NCBI GenBank assembly: GCA_900544515.1
Contig: UQVI01000008.1
Coordinates: 1-22,155, forward strand
From: an uncultured Oscillospiraceae bacterium
Lineage (GTDB): Bacteria > Bacillota > Clostridia > Oscillospirales > Acutalibacteraceae
Direction: 5' to 3'
Length of the DNA stretch: 22,155 nucleotides
Shown: piece by piece, positions 15,904-22,155 of the stretch
Layout of the letters: every line of letters begins with the position of its first letter
Position numbering within the stretch: the first letter of the stretch is position 1
Notes under the pieces: generated by a model
The model's database searches: none
What the model was told of the DNA's origin: nothing
What the model saw: only the letters and a program-made list of their open reading frames with translations
Made by a program: the position numbers and the translations under genes

Positions 15904-17261
15904 TTAACAAAACAGATAATGTTAAGGTGTCACTGGATCATGGACATAAATATGCTTTGTGCGATATTGCAAAGGGTGAACAGATAATCAAATACGGCTT
16001 TCCGATTGGCACTGCAAGTGAAAATATAAAAAGTGGAGAGCATATTCACAGCCATAATCTGAAAACGGCACTTTCTGGTGAACAGGAATATACATATACA
16101 CCTGAAATAAACAGTATTGAAAAACAAGAACCTTTAACAATTTCTGCCTATGTCCGTAAAAATGGTGACATTGGTATACGCAATGACATATGGATTGTGA
16201 ATACTGTGGGCTGCGTGAATAAAATTGCACAAAAGCTTGCTGATAAAACAGGAGCATTCTGCTTTACGCATCCATATGGCTGCAGCCAGCTTGGTGATGA
16301 CCATCTGCATACACAACAGATTTTGTGCGGCTTGATTCAGCACCCCAATGCAGGCGGTGTGCTTGTTTTAGGTTTAGGCTGTGAAAATAATAATATTGCT
16401 GAACTGAAAAAGGTTCTTGGCGAATATGATGCGCAAAGAGTAAAATTTCTGAACTGTCAGGATTGTGATGATGAAATTGCAGAGGGTGTAAAAATAATTA
16501 CCGAATTGCAAAGGCAGGCAGAGAAAGACGAGAGAGATAATGTTCCGATTTCAAAGCTGAAAATCGGACTTAAATGCGGCGGCAGTGATGGGCTTTCCGG
16601 CATTACTGCCAATCCGTTAGTCGGCAGAATTACAGATAAAATTGCTGCAATGAACGGCACGGCAGTATTAACAGAAGTGCCTGAAATGTTTGGTGCAGAG
16701 CAGCTGTTAATGAACAGATGCGTTGACAAAAAAGTGTTTGATAATGCTGTTTTAATGATCAATAATTACAAAAAATATTTTATCAGCCACAATCAGCCTG
16801 TCAGTGAAAATCCCTCACCGGGTAACAAAGAGGGAGGCATAACAACACTGGAAGAAAAATCACTTGGTTGTGTTCAGAAGGGCGGAAATGCACCTGTAAC
16901 AGCCGTACTTGACTATGGCGATTTTGCTCAAAAAGCAGGGCTTAATCTGCTGAACGGACCTGGAAACGATATAGTAGCAATAACCAATTTAACAGCAGCC
17001 GGCTGTCATATGATTTTATTTACAACAGGCAGGGGAACACCGCTTGGTGCACCTGTGCCGACTATTAAAATTTCAACAAATTCAAGCCTTGCACAAAGAA
17101 AATCCAATTGGATTGATTTTGATGCAGGCAGATGCCTTTGCCAAAATTGTGATGATGATTTACTGAATCTCATTATCGAAACTGCAAACGGAAAACAAAC
17201 AAAAAACGAAATGAACGGCTATCGTGAAATTGCAATCTTTAAAGACGGAGTAACACTATGA
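15888..17261 (+). CDS. UxaA-like altronate/galactarate dehydratase family
   Basis: This 457-aa protein contains both parts of UxaA in one chain. Residues 1 to about 70 form the SAF domain. The rest is the galactarate/altronate dehydratase domain, with HPYGCSQLGDD (128-138), LGLGCENN (161-168) and KCGGSDGLSGITANPLVG. UxaA-type enzymes are metal-dependent dehydratases making 2-keto-3-deoxy acids from aldonates. In Campylobacter jejuni, split UxaA-like genes lie in the L-fucose locus and are thought to dehydrate fuconate, which supports a fucose role here. It overlaps the UxaB-like gene by 16 bp and the lactonase gene by 4 (ATGA). Whether it uses altronate, 6-deoxy-altronate or fuconate is not visible. 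Confidence 0.87.
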   Translation: MGFIVINKTDNVKVSLDHGHKYALCDIAKGEQIIKYGFPIGTASENIKSGEHIHSHNLKTALSGEQEYTYTPEINSIEKQEPLTISAYVRKNGDIGIRNDIWIVNTVGCVNKIAQKLADKTGAFCFTHPYGCSQLGDDHLHTQQILCGLIQHPNAGGVLVLGLGCENNNIAELKKVLGEYDAQRVKFLNCQDCDDEIAEGVKIITELQRQAEKDERDNVPISKLKIGLKCGGSDGLSGITANPLVGRITDKIAAMNGTAVLTEVPEMFGAEQLLMNRCVDKKVFDNAVLMINNYKKYFISHNQPVSENPSPGNKEGGITTLEEKSLGCVQKGGNAPVTAVLDYGDFAQKAGLNLLNGPGNDIVAITNLTAAGCHMILFTTGRGTPLGAPVPTIKISTNSSLAQRKSNWIDFDAGRCLCQNCDDDLLNLIIETANGKQTKNEMNGYREIAIFKDGVTL

Positions 17262-18127
17262 TTATTGATGCGCATACGCATTTATGGAAAAAACAAAACG
17301 GCTTGGTAAACGGTAAATCCGTAACTGCATTAAAAAACGGAAAAAGTGATTTTGGTGGCGAAATTCGTCAGATGATGCCGCCGTATATGATAAATGGCGA
17401 AAACGATGCCGAAATGCTTATATCCAATATGGATTATGCAGGCGTTAACGGTGCAGTTATAACACAGGAAGAGATTGACGGCAATCAGGATGCATATCTG
17501 CTGACTGCCAAAGAAAAATATCCTGAAAGACTTAAAATCTGCTCCCTTTATGAAGAGAATAAGCCATATACGCTTGATGGCTTTGATGGCATTAAAATTT
17601 GTGCCGGGAGATTGTCTGCACAGGACTTAACCAAGCATTATTCCGTGTTTGAACAGGCTTATAAAAACAACAAGTTTGTTTCTATCGATCTTGCAGACGG
17701 AGATTTACAGACTGCATCCCTGCGTGAAATTATTCAGCAACTGCCTGATTTGAAAATTGCAATCGGTCATTTCGGTATGGTAACCACAGATGGCTGGTTA
17801 GAACAGATTAAGCTGGCGCAATATAAAAATGTTTATATAGAAAGCGGTGGAATTACATGGCTTTTTAACAGTGAGTTTTACCCATATCCGTCAGCAATAA
17901 AAGCGATTTATGAGGCTGCTGAAATCTGTGGCTTTAACAAGCTGATGTGGGGTAGTGATTACCCGCGCACGATGGTTGAAATTACATATAAAATGAGTTT
18001 CGATTTTATAGTAAAATCAAAAGAAATGTCAGAAGAAAATAAGCAAAAATTCCTTTTTGACAACGCAAAAGGCTTTTATGCTTTTAATCATCTCAAACCG
18101 ATTACACCGATAAAACATATGCTTTAG
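17258..18127 (+). CDS. Amidohydrolase-2 family lactonase, L-fuconolactonase-like
   Basis: This 289-aa amidohydrolase has the N-terminal metal motif DAHTHLW (H6, H8), a conserved histidine in IAIGHFG (about 170) and the C-terminal WGSDYPR aspartate. That pattern belongs to the COG3618 group containing L-fuconolactonase and L-rhamnonolactonase. These hydrolyse sugar lactones to aldonates, the step expected after a sugar 1-dehydrogenase. The gene starts in an ATGA overlap with the dehydratase gene. There is no signal peptide, so it acts in the cytoplasm. Other members of the family act on dicarboxylate lactones or decarboxylate aromatic acids. The neighbours make a sugar lactone most likely. Confidence 0.75.
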   Translation: MIIDAHTHLWKKQNGLVNGKSVTALKNGKSDFGGEIRQMMPPYMINGENDAEMLISNMDYAGVNGAVITQEEIDGNQDAYLLTAKEKYPERLKICSLYEENKPYTLDGFDGIKICAGRLSAQDLTKHYSVFEQAYKNNKFVSIDLADGDLQTASLREIIQQLPDLKIAIGHFGMVTTDGWLEQIKLAQYKNVYIESGGITWLFNSEFYPYPSAIKAIYEAAEICGFNKLMWGSDYPRTMVEITYKMSFDFIVKSKEMSEENKQKFLFDNAKGFYAFNHLKPITPIKHML

Positions 18128-18134
18128 GAGAATT

Positions 18135-19766
18135 ATGAAAATTTTAAATGCCGCAGATTACGGAATAAAAACCGAACAAGATATAACGCGTGAGTTGATA
18201 AATCTGATTGATACTGCAAAGCAAATTGACGGAGAAAAGACAATTTGCTTTGAAACAGGTACATATTATATCGACAGTGAAAAGTGTAAACAATATATGC
18301 TGTATATTACAAATACAGTAGGTGACAGTGAATTTTCATCAGAAGAAACGCCGCACTTGAATGCAGTGCCGTTCTATTTTGACAGTATTGACAATTTAGT
18401 ATTTGACGGCAATGATTCAGTATTTATTATTGATGGTAAGTTAACTAATATTGCTGTAGAAAATTGCAGTAATATAACCTTAAAAAACATTGAAATACGT
18501 CATGCTCATCCCGATATGCATGAGCTTAAGGTGGAAAAAGTAACACCGTTTTTTGTCGATTTTCAGATAGACAGGGACAGCCAGTATTATTTCAAAAATG
18601 GCAAGCTTTATTTTTTCGGCAAGGATTATTGTGAGGCAGCGGACAAAAATGCTTTGAATGCCCACTGGATTGGACTAATTAGAAAAGACACACCGAACAG
18701 AATTAACCGAGTATCACATCCGCTGATTGGCGCAGCGAAAACAGTTGATTTGAAAAACGGAAAAATAAGAGCGTATTATTTGAATACCTTTAGGTTTAAA
18801 ACAGGTGACTGCTTTTATCTGTTTGATGTTCGCCGTCAGTTTGCAGGCATTTTTATAAATCAGTGTTGTAATGTAACGCTTGAAAATATAAAACAGCGTT
18901 TTAATTATTCGCTTGCCCTTGTTCTGCAGGACAGTGAGAATGTAACAGTAGATTCCGTTTCGTTTGCACCTGAACAGAATTCAGCAAGAAAAATGGCATC
19001 TGTTGCAGATTTTATGCAGGTTTGTATGTGCAGAGGAAGAGTATCCGTCACAAACAGCCTTTTTGACGGTGCAGGTGATGATTGCTTAAATGTTCACGGT
19101 GTGCATTTCGGTATTAAAGCGATTAACAAAAATAAGATGACAGTTGCTTTTATGCATCGTCAGTCACACGGCTATCAGCCGATACATATCGGTGACGAAA
19201 TTGCATTTATCAATCCGAAAACGCTTTTGCAATATGGCAAGGCAACAGTTAAAGCTGCAAAGCTGCTTAACGAATATGAGATTGAATTAACGCTTGACGC
19301 AGCAGGAAATGCAAAGGTCGGTGATGTGATAGAGGATATATCCGCCTGCCCTGATGTTTATTTTGCAAATAATACATTAAATAGAATTATCACAAGGGGA
19401 TTGCTGCTGACTACAAGAGGCAAGGTCGTTATTGAAAATAATCATTTTATCAGTAATTCGATGAGCGGTATTCTTTTATCAGATGATGCCAAAAGCTGGT
19501 ATGAAAGCGGTATGTGCTGTGATGTTACAATACAGAATAATACCTTTGATTATTGCGGTGAAACACCCATTCTAATAAAGCCGGAAAATGCAGTGCATCA
19601 GGGGGCAGTTCACAAAAACATAAGCATTAAAAATAATATATTTAAAGCTTACAAAGGATATTGTATTCGTGCAAAATCAACAGACAATATTGAAGTTGCA
19701 GGAAATCAATTTAATTCCGGCAAAATTATAAAATCAAAAAACTGTTCTAATGTTAAATCGGAGTAG
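18135..19766 (+). CDS. GH110 alpha-1,3-galactosidase (blood-group-B type), intracellular
   Basis: This 543-aa right-handed beta-helix protein has repeated short strands such as NITLKNIEIRH, NVTLENI and VVIENNHF. The segment ADFMQVCMCRGRVSVTN followed by GAGDDCLNVHG is typical of GH110, which cleaves terminal alpha-1,3-galactose from blood group B or linear alpha-Gal ends. D292, D315 and D316 repeat the 23/24-residue spacing of the catalytic aspartates D321, D344 and D345 that I recall for Pseudoalteromonas PdGH110B. Secreted GH110 enzymes carry signal peptides; this one has none, implying cytoplasmic action on imported oligosaccharides. AGGAG precedes the ATG, 7 bp after the lactonase gene. 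Whether it needs the neighbouring alpha-1,2-fucose (B-specific) or also cuts linear alpha-Gal cannot be read here. Confidence 0.83.
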   Translation: MKILNAADYGIKTEQDITRELINLIDTAKQIDGEKTICFETGTYYIDSEKCKQYMLYITNTVGDSEFSSEETPHLNAVPFYFDSIDNLVFDGNDSVFIIDGKLTNIAVENCSNITLKNIEIRHAHPDMHELKVEKVTPFFVDFQIDRDSQYYFKNGKLYFFGKDYCEAADKNALNAHWIGLIRKDTPNRINRVSHPLIGAAKTVDLKNGKIRAYYLNTFRFKTGDCFYLFDVRRQFAGIFINQCCNVTLENIKQRFNYSLALVLQDSENVTVDSVSFAPEQNSARKMASVADFMQVCMCRGRVSVTNSLFDGAGDDCLNVHGVHFGIKAINKNKMTVAFMHRQSHGYQPIHIGDEIAFINPKTLLQYGKATVKAAKLLNEYEIELTLDAAGNAKVGDVIEDISACPDVYFANNTLNRIITRGLLLTTRGKVVIENNHFISNSMSGILLSDDAKSWYESGMCCDVTIQNNTFDYCGETPILIKPENAVHQGAVHKNISIKNNIFKAYKGYCIRAKSTDNIEVAGNQFNSGKIIKSKNCSNVKSE

Positions 19767-19770
19767 GAAT

Positions 19771-21249
19771 ATGGAAGAAAAGAAAATGCAGGATTATCTG
19801 CACATAATTGATGAAGTAATTGAAAATGGAAAATATAAGGCTGATTGGGAAAGTCTTTCGCAATACGGTGTTCCGCAGTGGTACAGGGATGCAAAATTCG
19901 GCATTTTTATTCACTGGGGTATATATGCCGTGCCTGCTTATATGAGCGAATGGTATTGCCGAATGATGTATTATAAAGGGAATCCAACCTATTGGCATCA
20001 TGTCAGAAAATATGGAAAAAGCTTTAATTACCGTGATTTTATACCTATGTTCAAGGCTGAAAAATTTGATGCGGATGAATGGGCTGAATTTATAAAATCA
20101 AGCGGTGCTAAATTTATGATGCCTGTCGGCGAGCATCACGATGGCTTTAAAATGTATAACAGTGATCTGAATGAATGGACATCTGTTAATATGGGACCCC
20201 AAAGAGATATTCTTGGTGAATTAAAAGCAGCTTGCGAAAAGAACAATTTAATTTTTTCAACCTCAAGCCATCGTGCTGAGCATTTCTGGTTTTTAAACGG
20301 TGGCTCGACACTTCGTTATGATAATGAAACGAAGGATGAAAAATATCGTGAGCTTTACGGTCAGTGCCATAATATACATAAGAAAAATAATTTGTTTACA
20401 ATGTTAAAGCAGGAGCATGGTATTGAGCCGACAGAAGAATGGCTTAAGGATTGGCTTGTATCTTCCTGTGATCTGATAGACCGTTATCAGCCGTCATCGC
20501 TCTTTTTTGACTGGTGGGTGTCCTATAAAGCATTCAGGCCGTATATGAAAAAATTCCTTGCCTACTATTACAATCGTTCGCTTGAATGGGGCAAAGAGGT
20601 ATGCGTTTATTATAAGTCGGATGCGGTTATGTACAACTGTGCAATTTTTGACAGAGAGCGCGGACAGCTTGAAAACATCAGCCCTTATATATGGCAGGGC
20701 GAAACCTCAACGGCATATAACGCATGGAGCTATTGCACAACCAATCATTTTAAAAAGCCTGAAATTATTGCCTGCAATCTGCTGGATGTCATCTCGAAAA
20801 ACGGCTGCTTTGTGCTGAATTTAGGACCAAAGGCAGATGGAACCTTCTGTGAAGAGGAAAAGAATATTATTGCAAAAATAGGTAAATGGACCAAACGAAA
20901 TGAAGAGGCAATATGGGGCACACAGCCTTATAAAGTATTTGGTGAGGGTAAAAAGCAAAAGGGTGGCTCTTTTACAGAGCATTTCAGCTACACCTCAAAG
21001 GATTATCGTTTCACCTGCAAAACAGGTGTTGTTTATGCATTTGCATTGAAGCCAAAAGGAAAAGCAGAATTTAAAATCAAATCGCTTGCAGATACGATGG
21101 ATTTGTTCCACTGCGTAATTAAGAATATTTCTGTTCTTGGCAGCAATGTTAAAGTAAGCTTTGCACAAGATACGAAAGGATTAACAGTTAAGCTTAGCGA
21201 AAAGGTTGAAGATACAATGCCGATTTGCTTTAAAATTGAGGTGGATTAA
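19771..21249 (+). CDS. GH29 alpha-L-fucosidase, intracellular
   Basis: GH29 enzymes are retaining alpha-L-fucosidases. This 492-aa protein shows FGIFIHWGIYAVP (43-55), GEHHDGF (120-126), SSHRAEHFWF (166-175) and LFFDWWV, with D247 the expected nucleophile. A C-terminal beta-domain begins near residue 400. ATG 19771 is chosen because GGAG (19760-19763) sits 7 bases before it; an earlier in-frame ATG at 19750 lies inside the GH110 gene and has no site. There is no signal peptide. With the GH95 enzyme across the divergent promoter, it gives two fucosidase folds, probably for different linkages (alpha-1,2 versus alpha-1,3/4/6, or L-galactose). Confidence 0.9.
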   Translation: MEEKKMQDYLHIIDEVIENGKYKADWESLSQYGVPQWYRDAKFGIFIHWGIYAVPAYMSEWYCRMMYYKGNPTYWHHVRKYGKSFNYRDFIPMFKAEKFDADEWAEFIKSSGAKFMMPVGEHHDGFKMYNSDLNEWTSVNMGPQRDILGELKAACEKNNLIFSTSSHRAEHFWFLNGGSTLRYDNETKDEKYRELYGQCHNIHKKNNLFTMLKQEHGIEPTEEWLKDWLVSSCDLIDRYQPSSLFFDWWVSYKAFRPYMKKFLAYYYNRSLEWGKEVCVYYKSDAVMYNCAIFDRERGQLENISPYIWQGETSTAYNAWSYCTTNHFKKPEIIACNLLDVISKNGCFVLNLGPKADGTFCEEEKNIIAKIGKWTKRNEEAIWGTQPYKVFGEGKKQKGGSFTEHFSYTSKDYRFTCKTGVVYAFALKPKGKAEFKIKSLADTMDLFHCVIKNISVLGSNVKVSFAQDTKGLTVKLSEKVEDTMPICFKIEVD

Positions 21250-22155
21250 ATGAAAAAGAGCAACATTAAAATAGGTTATAATGAATTAACAGGTGATTAT
21301 GAAATTAAGCACAATGGCTTTTCTTGGGTGAGTGACGGCAGAAGACCGTATATTATTCTGCGAAAAAAGGTTGGCAGTAAGTATATCAGTACATACAGAC
21401 CATTAATCAGTGCTTTGAAAAAGAGTGTTGAAAGATTTGATAATCAGATTATCTGCCGATACAGTGACTATGCTGCGTTTGGCGAAAAGCTTGATTTTAC
21501 ACTTGTTTGTACTGCGAAAATTACAGGCACAGATACAGTTGAGTTTTCATTAAAGGCAGAGAATGAAACAGGATATGATATTCAGGCAGTTTATTTTCCT
21601 GCTCCTTTTAATTCGAAGAAAAAAGGCAAAGAGTCCTATCATATCGATGCAATGCGAAACGGATTTATTTTGCCTGACGGCTATAAGAAAAATATTCTTT
21701 CAACAATCGGCTTTGAGCATTATTTACGAAAAATCAACACGGGTGACTGCTATATGCCGTTCTGGGGCAGAGTGTGCGATGGACACGGATTTTGTGCCAT
21801 TGCTGAAACACCGTATGATGCTTGTATGTTTTCGTCACCGGGCAGGCACGGTGCTTTTGTAAATTCCGTGCATTGGATGTCATCTCTCGGCAAGCTTTCC
21901 TATGAAAGGAAAATTAAATTTATCTTCCACGAAAATTGTGATTACAACACAATTGCAAAGGATTACAGAAGGTATCTGATTGAAACAAATCAGTTTGTAT
22001 CCATAGATGATAAAATTCAGAAAAATAAGAATATAAAAAATCTTATCGGCTGTCCTGTTTTGCATCACAAAATCTTTTCTCAGATTCAGCCAGCATCAAA
22101 ATTTTATGATAAAAACGGCACAAATAAGGTGCTGTATGCAACCTTTGATCAGCGT
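21250..22155 (+). CDS. GH129/GH101-like glycosidase, N-terminal part, runs off the window
   Basis: The reading frame from ATG 21250 is open for 302 codons to the window edge. GAGGTGG (21238-21244) precedes the start, which directly abuts the GH29 stop codon. Residues 1 to about 220 look like a carbohydrate-enzyme beta-sandwich (IKHNGFSWVSDGRRPYIIL, YMPFWGRVCDGHGFCAI). Then KDYRRYLIETNQFVSIDDKI and NLIGCPVLHHK resemble the linker into the barrel of GH129-type alpha-N-acetylgalactosaminidases and their GH101 relatives. The catalytic barrel would lie beyond 22155. No signal peptide is seen. The family call rests on recollection of the linker and on the neighbouring mucin-type enzymes, so it is moderate; the reality of the gene is not in doubt. 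Confidence 0.6.
   Translation, partial: MKKSNIKIGYNELTGDYEIKHNGFSWVSDGRRPYIILRKKVGSKYISTYRPLISALKKSVERFDNQIICRYSDYAAFGEKLDFTLVCTAKITGTDTVEFSLKAENETGYDIQAVYFPAPFNSKKKGKESYHIDAMRNGFILPDGYKKNILSTIGFEHYLRKINTGDCYMPFWGRVCDGHGFCAIAETPYDACMFSSPGRHGAFVNSVHWMSSLGKLSYERKIKFIFHENCDYNTIAKDYRRYLIETNQFVSIDDKIQKNKNIKNLIGCPVLHHKIFSQIQPASKFYDKNGTNKVLYATFDQR

Noticed and set aside
14590..17261. Hexuronate (galacturonate) catabolism as the main role of the UxaB/UxaA-like pair
   Set aside because: No uronate isomerase, pectinase or unsaturated-uronide hydrolase is present, while a sugar 1-dehydrogenase, lactonase and fucosidases are. It remains a secondary possibility.

Overview
The window is AT-rich, densely coded DNA that looks like a gut Clostridia bacterium (Oscillospiraceae/Lachnospiraceae type). 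The signs are strong purine-rich ribosome binding sites, sigma-A type promoters, two GPH-family sugar symporters, a DUF5107-TPR protein, and glycosidases without signal peptides. This placement is inferred from gene content, with no marker gene. The first 48 bases are not biological: they are an Illumina Nextera i5 adapter with its index and transposon mosaic end, so the window begins at a contig edge.

The layout is a divergent glycan-utilisation locus around an AraC-family regulator. On the minus strand (5323 down to 49) lie a GH95-type alpha-L-fucosidase, a stand-alone GH101-like endo-alpha-N-acetylgalactosaminidase-type barrel, and a GPH symporter. The symporter's C-terminal tail is cut off by an in-frame stop. 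The AraC gene (6299-5451) is also on the minus strand, with its own promoter and terminator. On the plus strand, 6448-12234 encodes a 1072-aa DUF5107-TPR protein, a membrane-anchored or lipoprotein metallophosphoesterase, and a second GPH symporter. After a 109-bp gap with a promoter candidate comes a tightly coupled eight-gene run (12344 to the window end): a sugar-1-dehydrogenase-like MDR enzyme, an L-galactonate-5-dehydrogenase-like MDR enzyme, a UxaB-like reductase, a UxaA-like dehydratase, an amidohydrolase-type lactonase, a GH110 alpha-1,3-galactosidase, a GH29 alpha-L-fucosidase, and the start of a GH129/GH101-like gene that runs off the window.

Read together, the locus appears to import fucosylated, alpha-galactosylated oligosaccharides (blood-group H/B or mucin-like) through GPH symporters. 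It would trim them in the cytoplasm with GH95, GH29, GH110 and GH101/GH129-like enzymes, then oxidise a released sugar. No fucose isomerase, kinase or aldolase is present in the window. Instead, dehydrogenase, lactonase, LgoD-like, UxaB-like and UxaA-like enzymes match, step for step, the L-galactonate route (L-galactonate to tagaturonate to altronate to KDG). L-fucose is 6-deoxy-L-galactose, so the notable hypothesis is an oxidative L-fucose (or L-galactose) pathway in which the aldonate is epimerised at C5 before dehydration. This is inference from family identity and gene order.

Regulatory structure is visible at three places. A near-perfect 15-bp inverted repeat encloses the -10 box of the GH95 operon. 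A perfectly palindromic segment between araC and the plus-strand operon supplies overlapping -10 boxes to both strands. A promoter candidate precedes the catabolic genes. I saw no rRNA, tRNA, CRISPR array, insertion sequence or phage gene.
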